From: Nereida ignava
GTDB taxonomy: Bacteria; Pseudomonadota; Alphaproteobacteria; Rhodobacterales; Rhodobacteraceae
Reading direction: 5' to 3'
Length of the DNA: 64,000 nt
Assembly (NCBI RefSeq): GCF_001049735.1
Contig: NZ_CVPC01000006.1
Coordinates: 1-64,000 of the forward strand
The translations under genes were made by a program, and so were the position numbers. Below the pieces are notes generated by a model. The model made no database searches, was not told where the DNA came from, and saw only the letters and a program-made list of their open reading frames with translations. The first letter of the stretch is position 1; every line of letters starts with the position of its first letter. This document shows positions 1 to 7,832 of this stretch, one piece after another.

Positions 1-56
1 AACTACACAAGTTACGAAAATCTGGATTAAAAATGTTTGTAATGGTTCTTTCTTTG

Positions 57-173
57 GTTTGGTGATCATAGCGCAAGTGAAACACCCAGCCCCATCCCGA
101 ACCTGGCAGTTAAGCACTGTTGCGCCGATGGTACTGCGTCTTAAGGCGTGGGAGAGTAGGTCATCGCCAAACC
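57..173 (+). rRNA. rrf: 5S ribosomal RNA
   Basis: A full-length bacterial 5S rRNA of about 117 nt. The terminal helix is visible as GTTTGGTGAT at the 5' end pairing with ATCGCCAAAC at the 3' end. The internal stretches CCCATCCCGAAC and GGTACTGCG, followed by GGGAGAGTAGGTC, are the strongly conserved 5S core. It is the last rRNA of an operon whose 16S and 23S genes lie left of the window. The exact ends are uncertain by 1-3 nt. Confidence 0.94.
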
Positions 174-214
174 TAACAAAGAACCAATACTCTATATTCG
201 ATTATCATACATTA

Positions 215-248
215 GGCCGCTACGAGCTCAGCTCGTGGCGGCCTTTTT
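215..248 (+). terminator. Terminator-like hairpin downstream of 5S rRNA
   Basis: A 12-bp stem (GGCCGCTACGAG with CTCGTGGCGGCC, one G-U pair) closes a short CTCA-type loop and is followed directly by TTTTT. This is the form of a strong intrinsic terminator. It lies about 40 nt after 5S and 257 nt before tRNA-fMet, so it would separate that tRNA from the rRNA transcript, unless antitermination or processing lets transcription through. Confidence 0.8.
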
Positions 249-504
249 GTGTCTATACCACCTGAAATCTTAGTGCGCGGTGCGAGGCGTGGGGTCTGCT
301 GCGCCGCAGCTACAGATAGCCCCCCTCTGAAACCGGCTATCCTGAGAGCCGCATCATAATCGCACCCCCTGAAATCTGCCCGTCCCAATTGACGCCATGG
401 ACCACAACGCAGCAGACCTCACCTACCTCCCCTAAACAAAATCAACCAAACCCCAAATCCGCCCTTGCAGACAACACAACCCCAAACTAAACAAACCAAG
501 TTGG
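249..504. other. Spacer between rRNA terminator and tRNA-fMet, no gene seen
   Basis: Together with the stretch just after 5S, this leaves about 330 nt between the two RNA genes. I see no convincing reading frame and no further RNA gene. The part from about 425 to 500 is A- and C-rich on this strand, unlike the coding DNA around it. A promoter for the tRNA may lie here, but I could not identify -35/-10 boxes with confidence. Confidence 0.5.
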
Positions 505-581
<77 letters not shown>

Positions 582-593
582 ACGATAACCGAC

Positions 594-626
594 ACCCCGC
601 CCGTAATACGGCGGGGTTCGTCGTTT
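594..626 (+). terminator. Possible terminator after tRNA-fMet
   Basis: ACCCCGCC (594-601) pairs perfectly with GGCGGGGT (610-617) around an 8-nt loop, starting 13 nt after the tRNA. Only a broken T run (TCGTCGTTT) follows, so termination may be weak or Rho-assisted. From 627 to 845 I see no gene. Confidence 0.45.
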
Positions 627-845
627 GTAGGTCCCGATAACTCCAAGATCGCGGCCAATTCTCTATAAAGTACAATGTGATGACCATCTTGAGTGAACTC
701 TGCTGGATCCAGCAGAGCATAAGTCACAAGACCACGCAAAAGCTCCTCTAAGAATAAGATCGACAGTGGGCAAGACGTAAGGGACAGTAGGGAGGGGAGG
801 CCCAGAATAACAACATGGTCACTAGGGATTAAAACCAATACGAAG

Positions 846-1778
846 CTACAGCTTCTCCATGAACTGCTGTTTCAGAATTTCACCAAAAGCATGTGCGTAT
901 CGATCTGTGGCTGTTTGCTGGGCAACGACGTAGCCAAACTCTATTGTCAACTGCTGTTCCCATGGGATTAACACGATACCGTTTGCCAGTTCGGGATCCA
1001 TCGATACAGTATCTGCAAACGTAAAGCCGAGCCCCTGACGAACCAGCCTATATGCCGCATTACACACGGAAACTTCATAGGTAGGTATAGGCAATCCCGT
1101 GACCTGTTGGTCAATCAGGCGTCGCAGTACCGTAGAGTCATCGAGCGCAACATAGGGAACGTCACACAGGTCCTTCGGGCCGAGGGACGCGCGTGATGCC
1201 AGCGGATGATCATGCGCAAGCGCGATACGCAGGGTCGTTGCCCCAAGCGGGTGGGGAGTGAGTTTTTCCACAGGAAATGGCAAAGCTGAAACGCAAACAT
1301 CAAAACGCTGATGCATAATCCGACGACCTAAATCTCGTCGTAGCATAATTTCCAGCTTTACAGGTTGATCCGGATATTGATTTGCAAATTCGGCGATAGC
1401 CGGAAGTACAAGGCCGTTCGCGATCCTAGTCTGTGAAACAATACGTAGGGGACTACGAACCTTCTGCTTCATCTGTTCGAACACAGCGGGAAGGTCATCA
1501 ATCTGCGCAAGCAAACTGAGTGCTTCGGGGTAGAAGGCTTCGGCCTGCTGTGTCGCGATCAGGCGTTTTTGATCGCGACCAAACAAAGCGACATCAAACT
1601 GCTCTTCCAAAAGGGAGAGTTGACGGCTTGCGGCGGATTGGCTGAGGTTCATCCGCTCAGCGGCACGCGCTAGGGTGCCTTCTTCCATCACGTAAACAAA
1701 AAGGCGGAGAGCACGGATATTCAATGTTCCAATTTCTCGATTTATAGATGCGATAATTGCGTTTTTTATATGTGACAC
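846..1778 (-). CDS. LysR-family transcriptional regulator
   Basis: A 310-residue protein with the LysR layout. The N-terminal winged helix-turn-helix lies at roughly residues 20-80, with the signature AAERMNLSQSAASRQLSLLE and the usual hydrophobic core of the LysR dimerisation helix. A periplasmic-binding-protein-like effector domain runs from about residue 105 to the end. It would bind DNA as a tetramer and respond to a small molecule, which I cannot guess. It has no operon partner: it faces the tRNA region on one side and diverges from pgsA on the other, with about 158 bp between start codons. The gene is probably autoregulated, as is common in the family. The start used gives about 20 residues ahead of the HTH, slightly long; an internal start is possible. 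Confidence 0.88.
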   Translation of the reverse strand: MSHIKNAIIASINREIGTLNIRALRLFVYVMEEGTLARAAERMNLSQSAASRQLSLLEEQFDVALFGRDQKRLIATQQAEAFYPEALSLLAQIDDLPAVFEQMKQKVRSPLRIVSQTRIANGLVLPAIAEFANQYPDQPVKLEIMLRRDLGRRIMHQRFDVCVSALPFPVEKLTPHPLGATTLRIALAHDHPLASRASLGPKDLCDVPYVALDDSTVLRRLIDQQVTGLPIPTYEVSVCNAAYRLVRQGLGFTFADTVSMDPELANGIVLIPWEQQLTIEFGYVVAQQTATDRYAHAFGEILKQQFMEKL

Positions 1779-1936
1779 CTTTTGCTAAACTTAACCAGTA
1801 AAGTAAACGGCGCGTTAGTTCAGACGCCGATGTCTGTGGGAGGACACGGGGCTTTGTAATAATTCAGGCGGGAATTGTTTGATTTGTCGCAAAAGAACCT
1901 GTGGCGGCGCAGAGAATCCTAGGCTAGATCAAGGAT

Positions 1937-2602
1937 ATGAATTGGACTTTGCCAAATATCCTGACCGTCTTGCGCCTATTTGCGGCCTTTGGCGTCGTCA
2001 TAATGTTCTTGTATTTCAATCGGCCTTGGGCGGATTGGTTTGCGCTGGTTTTGTTTGGCCTTGCCGCGCTGACAGATTTTTTTGATGGCTACCTTGCGCG
2101 CTTGTGGAACCAAACGAGCCGCTTTGGTGCGATGCTTGATCCGATTGCCGACAAAGCGATGGTGGTAATTGCGCTGCTGATTATTGTTGGCTTTTCTGGG
2201 ATGGACCCGTGGCTGCTCTTACCTGCGAGCGTCATCATATTCCGTGAAGTGTTTGTAAGTGGCTTGCGTGAGTTTTTGGGTGATGACGCCAAAACCCTGG
2301 CGGTTACCAAGCTTGCGAAATGGAAGACGACCGCGCAGATGCTGGCTATTGCGGTTCTCTTTTCGAAGGGTGCGTTTGAACATTACTTCATTGAACAGAC
2401 TGTGGGCATGACGTCTGAGATGGTTGATGGTATTTTGGCAGGGGAAATCGAAGATGTTGTTGGTTTGCGCTGGAAAGAAATGGGCTGGCACCTGAGCTGG
2501 TCCGTAGGTTTGGTTCTTCTTTGGGTTGCGGCGTTGTTGACGTTGATCACAGGCTGGGATTATTTCCGTAAATCGCTACCATTTCTGAGAGATCCGCAAT
2601 GA
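1937..2602 (+). CDS. pgsA: CDP-diacylglycerol--glycerol-3-phosphate 3-phosphatidyltransferase
   Basis: PgsA makes phosphatidylglycerol phosphate from CDP-diacylglycerol and glycerol-3-phosphate in the inner membrane, the committed step to phosphatidylglycerol and cardiolipin. The 221-residue protein has the complete CDP-alcohol phosphotransferase motif: D47, D50-G51, A54-R55, G64, D68 and D72. Several hydrophobic helices lie on both sides. It is somewhat longer than the E. coli enzyme because of an insert around residues 135-170. The stop overlaps the moaD start as ATGA, so it is the first gene of pgsA-moaD-moaE. That lipid/molybdopterin pairing is a familiar rhodobacteral arrangement rather than a functional link. 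Confidence 0.95.
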   Translation: MNWTLPNILTVLRLFAAFGVVIMFLYFNRPWADWFALVLFGLAALTDFFDGYLARLWNQTSRFGAMLDPIADKAMVVIALLIIVGFSGMDPWLLLPASVIIFREVFVSGLREFLGDDAKTLAVTKLAKWKTTAQMLAIAVLFSKGAFEHYFIEQTVGMTSEMVDGILAGEIEDVVGLRWKEMGWHLSWSVGLVLLWVAALLTLITGWDYFRKSLPFLRDPQ

Positions 2603-2844
2603 ATGTTGTTTATTTCGCATGGGTTCGTGAACGTATTGGCCTGCCTCACGAGCAGATCACGACGGATGCTGCAACAGTAGCTGAGCTGGTCGATGAGTTG
2701 CGCGCACGTGAAGCCCGTTATGAGGCGGCATTTGCAGATATCAGCGCGCTGCGTGTTGCGGTTGATCAAGAGTTGTCTGATTTTGACGCATCACTGAAAG
2801 ATGTTCGCGAGGTTGCCTTCTTCCCACCCATGACAGGCGGCTAA
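2599..2844 (+). CDS. moaD: Molybdopterin synthase sulfur carrier subunit
   Basis: An 81-residue ubiquitin-like protein that carries the sulfur for molybdopterin synthase. It ends in the diagnostic Gly80-Gly81, whose terminal glycine is adenylated and then thiocarboxylated. The start overlaps the end of pgsA by 4 bp and moaE follows after 5 nt, so MoaD and MoaE are co-produced as the two halves of the synthase. The length and C-terminus leave little doubt. Confidence 0.94.
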   Translation: MNVVYFAWVRERIGLPHEQITTDAATVAELVDELRAREARYEAAFADISALRVAVDQELSDFDASLKDVREVAFFPPMTGG

Positions 2845-2849
2845 GGGCG

Positions 2850-3284
2850 ATGGACATTCGTGTGCAGCAGGAACGTTTTGATGCGGGTGCTGAGCTGAAT
2901 GGTTTTGATCCGAACGGTGCAGGCGCTGTTGTCACATTCACGGGTTTGGTCCGCGACGTGGCGGGCGGGCTTGAGGAAATGCTGATCGAGCATTATCCGG
3001 CGATGACCGAAAAAGCGTTGCGCGAAATTGCGGCTGAGGCGGAGGCGCGTTGGCAATTAAGCAACGTCCTCGTGATCCACCGCTTTGGATCGCTACAGCC
3101 TGATGAGCCGATCATGATGGTGGCCACGGCCAGTCGTCATAGGGATGCAGCCTTTGAAGCTGCTACGTTTTTGATGGATTATCTGAAGTCTCGCGCGCCG
3201 TTTTGGAAAAAAGAAACAACGGCCACTGGTGAGAACTGGGTGGAGAGTACCGTAAAAGACGAAGAGGCGCTGAAACGCTGGTAG
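2850..3284 (+). CDS. moaE: Molybdopterin synthase catalytic subunit
   Basis: MoaE accepts sulfur from the MoaD thiocarboxylate and builds the dithiolene of molybdopterin from cyclic pyranopterin monophosphate. The 144-residue protein has the family core, including an HRFGSLQPDEP segment in mid-protein and the catalytic lysine region K120-K121-E122 in FWKKETT near the end. It is the last gene of pgsA-moaD-moaE and converges on a minus-strand gene only 4 bp away, leaving no room for an ordinary intrinsic terminator between them. Confidence 0.95.
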   Translation: MDIRVQQERFDAGAELNGFDPNGAGAVVTFTGLVRDVAGGLEEMLIEHYPAMTEKALREIAAEAEARWQLSNVLVIHRFGSLQPDEPIMMVATASRHRDAAFEAATFLMDYLKSRAPFWKKETTATGENWVESTVKDEEALKRW

Positions 3285-3288
3285 GTCG

Positions 3289-3618
3289 CTACTTTGCTTT
3301 GTTGGCGCGTTCGATATAGGCGCGCAATTCTTCAGCCTCGTGCCGTGCATCGCGCAAACCATCCATTGCGGCCCGCAGTTCAGCTTCGGTTTGGGCCATC
3401 TGGTTGCTCATTTCGGCTTCGCGCTGTTGCAAATATGCTATTGCTTGGTCGCGGGTTTCTTCGGCTTCATGCAAAGACTGCGCAAGCTTATCCAGCTCGC
3501 CGACGTCAGATTGTGACACGCGGGTGAAACGGCTGATCAACCAATGGGCGAACCATCCCAGAATGAATGCAACAAACAGGATGGCCGCAATTGCCACGAT
3601 AAACTCAGTTCTGTTCAT
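3289..3618 (-). CDS. Small membrane-anchored coiled-coil protein, unknown function
   Basis: A 109-residue protein with one N-terminal membrane helix (about residues 7-30) and a long charged helix (about 40-105) with the heptad-like pattern of a coiled coil, rich in Glu, Ala and Arg. I do not recognise a named family. Its ATG overlaps the stop of the upstream OmpA/BON gene (TAATG), so the two are translationally coupled. A partner role in the same envelope assembly is therefore a reasonable inference. Orientation by charge suggests the coiled coil is cytoplasmic, but this is not certain. Confidence 0.8.
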   Translation of the reverse strand: MNRTEFIVAIAAILFVAFILGWFAHWLISRFTRVSQSDVGELDKLAQSLHEAEETRDQAIAYLQQREAEMSNQMAQTEAELRAAMDGLRDARHEAEELRAYIERANKAK

Positions 3619-5492
3619 TACTCTTGTCCTGTCTCGTCGGTTGCGGGCTCAGCTTCAGTCGCTTCGGCCTTATCGGTGGTGTTTGCTGAAAGGGTGAATT
3701 CAATGCGGCGGTTTGCTTCACGGCCTTCTTCGGTTCCATTATCAGCAATCGGTGTTGCTTCGCCATAGCCAACCGCTGTCAATCTTTCCGGCGGAATGCG
3801 GCGGGTCACAAGAGATGTGCGCACAGCATCCGCGCGGCTTTGCGAGATGCGCGCATTCAGCTCTTCACTACCTTGGCTATCGGTGTGCCCTGCAATTTCA
3901 ACCGAAACATTCACACAGGCCTTTAGCACCTCGGCAATTCGGTCAATCGTGGTGCGGCCTGCGTCATCAACTGTGCTGGAGCCAGGCTCGAACGTAATTT
4001 TGGTTTGCGCAAGGATCGCATCAATTTGCGCGACGCATTCTTCGGGGGTGGGGATAGACGCGATCGGGTCCAGTTCTTCTTTATAGTCCACGTCAATCTT
4101 GAAAGTGCCTTCGCCATCAAGCTTATCGGCCAGAATGCGGCTGATGATGGACCGGCTGCGCGTATCACCAGTGTTGCCGCGTACTTGGATAACGTCCCCC
4201 TGAACAATCACAGCGCCGTTGTTTACCTCTGACAAGGCTTCAACTGCGGTAAGAACGCGCAAGGGCCAGCCATCTGGCAGACCTGCTTCAACCTTGGTTG
4301 CGTTGTAAACGCGGTCGGCACCAAACTTCGCAAGTGCGAGGCTTTCCACAGATGATTTCAGGAACTCGCTGCTGACCGCTCCGCGCAGTTGCACTTGGCC
4401 TTCAGGCGACAATGTGGCCAGAAATTCCAGCTGCTCAGTGGCGTCGTTCGCGGCGGGGTCTGGCACATAGATGGCTTGAAGCGCGAACACTTCGGGCAGT
4501 TCGTTTTCTAGATCAGATGCAATTGAGTTGAACTTTTCTTCATCAAAACCGGCGGGGCTTTCGAGCGTGACGTCTGTGTCGGAGATCGTGATGCCGCCGC
4601 CGCCCATCTCGGACACTGCCGCGATTGCCGATGCACCAGCACGGCCCCAACGCGGGCTCGGCATGCCAAGGCCCAAGACGCAATCTACATCACCAGTTAG
4701 CCCTGCACTACGTGCTGCACCAACCAATTGTCCGCGTACTTGTTCGGTTCCTGCAGCGCAGGCATCAAATTGCGCGGTGCCTTGCGCGTCAATAATGAAA
4801 CGCAGGGTATAAGGCGAAATGACGGGGCGTGGTGCGGTTATGCTGAGGTCCAGTTCAAGCCCTGCGGGCAACTCCCCCTCAAGAATTTCCTCAACGCGGG
4901 CTTTTTCCTCTTGGCTGTCGGTTGCAGCGATAATCGTGACACGCTCTGCGGTGATTGAAACTTTTGAGCGATCAAGGTTTTGCATTGCCGCCAAGCCAAA
5001 GCGCGTAGCGTCCTCCCAGCCGTTGGGCACGGGATAGTCAGCAACCTCTAGCAGGTCTGAGACTTCTGCGCCGCGTGCCGTGCGCGCAATGTCACGGACT
5101 AAATCATCACGGTCAACTTCAGCGGGGATCAACCCGATCAACGATAGGCCACCGTCATTCTTGAGTAGCTCAATGGAAAAATCCGGCGCGCGGGTCTGAT
5201 CAACTTGCGCAATCACAAAGTTATCAATCAGGCGCGATGCATCCACTGCGGTGCTGGCAACTGAAAGCGCCCTGAAACGTGCGGCTTCATCTGGGGCTTC
5301 GCCTGACAAGATCACACTTAGCCCATCTGTTTCGATACTGGCCCAAGGGACGCTCTCTTCTGAAAACACTTGATCAACCGCAAGCGCAGAGCGGTCTTCC
5401 ACCAATCGGACCACAGCATTCGAGGCTAGGACCGCCCCTGCAGCACCCAAAGTAAGGGCACCAATCGTAGAAATCAGGGCGTTCACAGTCAT
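3618..5492 (-). CDS. OmpA-family protein with BON-like repeats
   Basis: A 624-residue envelope protein. An N-terminal hydrophobic segment (about residues 5-28) serves as signal or anchor. Residues from about 45 to 470 contain several repeats of about 70-80 residues that resemble BON domains (pattern: short beta, G-x-A, amphipathic helix, beta). A C-terminal OmpA-like peptidoglycan-binding domain, about 490-600, includes AGHTDSQGSEELNARISQSR and an RRIEF ending. The last 20 residues are acidic and low in complexity. The likely role is to link membrane and peptidoglycan; BON domains are often lipid-binding. It is the first gene of a two-gene unit with the small coiled-coil protein downstream. 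Confidence 0.85.
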   Translation of the reverse strand: MTVNALISTIGALTLGAAGAVLASNAVVRLVEDRSALAVDQVFSEESVPWASIETDGLSVILSGEAPDEAARFRALSVASTAVDASRLIDNFVIAQVDQTRAPDFSIELLKNDGGLSLIGLIPAEVDRDDLVRDIARTARGAEVSDLLEVADYPVPNGWEDATRFGLAAMQNLDRSKVSITAERVTIIAATDSQEEKARVEEILEGELPAGLELDLSITAPRPVISPYTLRFIIDAQGTAQFDACAAGTEQVRGQLVGAARSAGLTGDVDCVLGLGMPSPRWGRAGASAIAAVSEMGGGGITISDTDVTLESPAGFDEEKFNSIASDLENELPEVFALQAIYVPDPAANDATEQLEFLATLSPEGQVQLRGAVSSEFLKSSVESLALAKFGADRVYNATKVEAGLPDGWPLRVLTAVEALSEVNNGAVIVQGDVIQVRGNTGDTRSRSIISRILADKLDGEGTFKIDVDYKEELDPIASIPTPEECVAQIDAILAQTKITFEPGSSTVDDAGRTTIDRIAEVLKACVNVSVEIAGHTDSQGSEELNARISQSRADAVRTSLVTRRIPPERLTAVGYGEATPIADNGTEEGREANRRIEFTLSANTTDKAEATEAEPATDETGQE

Positions 5493-5553
5493 TATGCGTC
5501 ATGTTCCGTATTAGAGAATGCCAACCTTTACGATGCCCCGTCAGCAGGCGCAA

Positions 5554-6507
5554 TCAGAGCAAAGCAGCAACGGCAAAAAACAGCACAGGGAGCAAGCCTG
5601 CGTTCCGGTTCGAGCGGAACAGCATGATCAAGCGGTCACTGTCATCTGGTATAAAGCGCGTAAGTTGCCACGCCAGATGCCAGCCAAGCGCCCATGCGCC
5701 ACCCAAAGCCACGACCACAGCCAAAACATTACCGCATGGTACGGTGACCATCATGGAGGCTGCGCCAATAATGACGACGGTTAACACCAAAAAGGCACGT
5801 AGCCATTTAGGGCTATTGTCTCCGAACAATCGTGCGGTTGACTTCACGCCGATCAACGCGTCGTCTTCGGTGTCTTGGTGGGCATAGATCGTGTCGTAGA
5901 AAAGCGTCCAGAAAATGCCGCCGACATAAAGTAGAACCGCGGGCCAGCCCAAGCTGCCGGTGTGCGCCGTCCAAGCCAGCAGGGCGCCCCAGTTGAAGGC
6001 AAGCCCCAAGAATACCTGCGGCCACCAAGTGAACCGTTTGGCAAAGGGGTAGATCGCCACGGGCAGCAGGGCCGCTATGCCTAATATAATCGCTGCGGTG
6101 TTGAAGCTGAGCAAAATGGCAAAAGCAACAAGGCACTGGACGACCAGCCAGATCAGCGCGGCCTTCACTGTCACTTGTCCTGACGGAAGTGGCCGCGACC
6201 GTGTGCGCGCAACGGAGGCGTCGATGTGACGGTCTGTGATGTCATTCCATGTGCAACCTGCGCCGCGCATCAGCCACGCACCCGCACTGCATCCCGCCGC
6301 AATCCACAGATCAGCCAGTGACGCGCGCCCCGTAGACAAGATTGCCAAGGCCAAGCCCCACCAGCACGGCAACAGCAAAAGCCATGTCCCGATCGGGCGA
6401 TCCGCACGGGCCAGCCGCAAAAACGGGCGTGTCGCGCGCGGTGCAAATCTGTCGACCCAATTGTCTTTTACGGCATCTGCTACTTGGCCTTGGGGTGTGT
6501 CAGTCAT
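5554..6507 (-). CDS. ubiA: 4-hydroxybenzoate polyprenyltransferase
   Basis: UbiA attaches the polyprenyl tail to 4-hydroxybenzoate in ubiquinone synthesis, in the inner membrane. The 317-residue protein has many membrane helices and both Asp-rich motifs that bind Mg-diphosphate: NDITDRHID and, later, YDTIYAHQDTEDD. The polyprenyl donor may come from the synthase at 37671-38672. The gene diverges from rsmE with only 12 bp between the two start codons, so at least one promoter must lie inside the opposite gene, unless messages start almost at the ATG. Confidence 0.94.
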   Translation of the reverse strand: MTDTPQGQVADAVKDNWVDRFAPRATRPFLRLARADRPIGTWLLLLPCWWGLALAILSTGRASLADLWIAAGCSAGAWLMRGAGCTWNDITDRHIDASVARTRSRPLPSGQVTVKAALIWLVVQCLVAFAILLSFNTAAIILGIAALLPVAIYPFAKRFTWWPQVFLGLAFNWGALLAWTAHTGSLGWPAVLLYVGGIFWTLFYDTIYAHQDTEDDALIGVKSTARLFGDNSPKWLRAFLVLTVVIIGAASMMVTVPCGNVLAVVVALGGAWALGWHLAWQLTRFIPDDSDRLIMLFRSNRNAGLLPVLFFAVAALL

Positions 6508-6519
6508 AGTGTACGCTCC

Positions 6520-7242
6520 ATGGCGAAAGTTCGTTTATATGTAGATCACCCGCTGGGGCAGGATCAAACGGTTCCTTTGGAACAATCACAAGCGCACTAT
6601 TTATTTGGTGTGATGCGATTGGCAGTGGGGCAGGTGATTTCTGTTTTTGACGGTGTGAAAGGCGAATGGGACGCAGAAATCACGCAAGCCGCCAAGCGTG
6701 GTGGGCTTTTGACCTGCGTGGCGCAGACCCAAGAACAAAGCGTGCCGGCTGACCTTTGGTTGATGTTTGCCCCGATCAAAAAGGCGCGCACGGATTTCAT
6801 CGTTGAAAAAGCAGCCGAGATGGGCGCCGCACAAATTCTGCCCGTTCAAACCCAGTTCACCAACGCAGAGCGGATTCGCCAAGACCGGTTGCAAGCGCAT
6901 GCTGTTGAAGCGGCCGAGCAATGCGGCGGAACTTATGTGCCCACCGTGGCCTCTTTGCAAAAGTTAAGCGCGGTTCTGGACGGATGGGATCCGGCGCGAC
7001 AGCTGATCTTTTGCGATGAAACACTGGTGGGGCGCGCAACGGCTGGCCTATCAAGTCTTGCTTCTGCACCCGCTGCTATCTTGATTGGGCCGGAGGGGGG
7101 CTTTTCACCCGAAGAACGGGCCCGCTTGCTTGGGCTACCTTTCGTGCAGACTTTATCGCTTGGGCCTCGCGTGTTGCGCGCAGATACGGCTGCTGTTGCC
7201 GCGCTGACGCTGTGGCAGCAAAGCAAAGGGGATTGGACATGA
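6520..7242 (+). CDS. rsmE: 16S rRNA (uracil(1498)-N(3))-methyltransferase
   Basis: RsmE methylates U1498 of 16S rRNA in the decoding centre, using S-adenosylmethionine. The 240-residue protein has a PUA-like N-terminal domain and a SPOUT-class knot at the end, with the family hallmarks GPEGGFSPEE and LGPRVLRADTA. I chose the ATG at 6520 (MAKVRLYV) because family members begin at this point; an earlier in-frame ATG at 6484 would run back into ubiA. The stop overlaps the next gene as ATGA. Confidence 0.94.
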   Translation: MAKVRLYVDHPLGQDQTVPLEQSQAHYLFGVMRLAVGQVISVFDGVKGEWDAEITQAAKRGGLLTCVAQTQEQSVPADLWLMFAPIKKARTDFIVEKAAEMGAAQILPVQTQFTNAERIRQDRLQAHAVEAAEQCGGTYVPTVASLQKLSAVLDGWDPARQLIFCDETLVGRATAGLSSLASAPAAILIGPEGGFSPEERARLLGLPFVQTLSLGPRVLRADTAAVAALTLWQQSKGDWT

Positions 7243-7760
7243 ATTTTATCCGCCCCGAGGTTGCAGCTTTTCTGGTGAAATGGCGTGAAGTTCTTATGGG
7301 CTTAGGTCTTGTGTTGTTTGGGCTTTACGTGGCGGTGACTTCTTTCGGTTTAACGCCTTGGGCAGGCGGCCTTCTGATGATTGTTGGTGCTGCGGTGATC
7401 GTACAAGGCGTGCAGCGTGCACGTTTTCCGTTTGGCCGTGGTGGCGCAGGCGTTGTCGAGGTCACCGAAAGGCAGATCGCATATTTTGGACCTGACGGAG
7501 GCGGCGTCGTTTCTATCAATGAGTTGATCCGCGTTATGATCCACAAGCACCGCGGTGTTTTGCACTGGCAATTCGATGCGCGCGGCGCGCCGTCGCTGAC
7601 CGTGCCCAACAGTGCCGCGAAAGCAGAGACTTTATATGATGCGCTTGCGTCCCTCGACGGGGTTGATCTTGATGCGGCGCGCCGCGCTATGGCCGAGGAT
7701 GTGCCGATGGTCTTGATCTGGCAGTCCAAAGATGCCCGTGCGCACACGGCTGTGCAGTAA
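7239..7760 (+). CDS. Membrane protein of unknown function
   Basis: A 173-residue protein with two hydrophobic helices near the N-terminus (about residues 14-34 and 40-58), followed by a soluble domain of about 110 residues. I recognise no family. The start overlaps the stop of rsmE (ATGA), which favours this start over a longer in-frame one at 7212 and suggests translational coupling. gshA follows after about 70 bp in the same direction, so the three may share a message. A small domain after paired membrane helices would be cytoplasmic. Confidence 0.8.
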   Translation: MNFIRPEVAAFLVKWREVLMGLGLVLFGLYVAVTSFGLTPWAGGLLMIVGAAVIVQGVQRARFPFGRGGAGVVEVTERQIAYFGPDGGGVVSINELIRVMIHKHRGVLHWQFDARGAPSLTVPNSAAKAETLYDALASLDGVDLDAARRAMAEDVPMVLIWQSKDARAHTAVQ

Positions 7761-7832
7761 CGCCCATTGACAAGCGCGTCTGGCGAGGCCACGCACATTA
7801 TACCTTGATCCACTCCAGCGGAGACTTCGCGT

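Noticed and set aside
59-265. Frame across the 5S rRNA and its terminator
   Set aside because: It lies wholly on structured RNA and terminator DNA and is explained by those.
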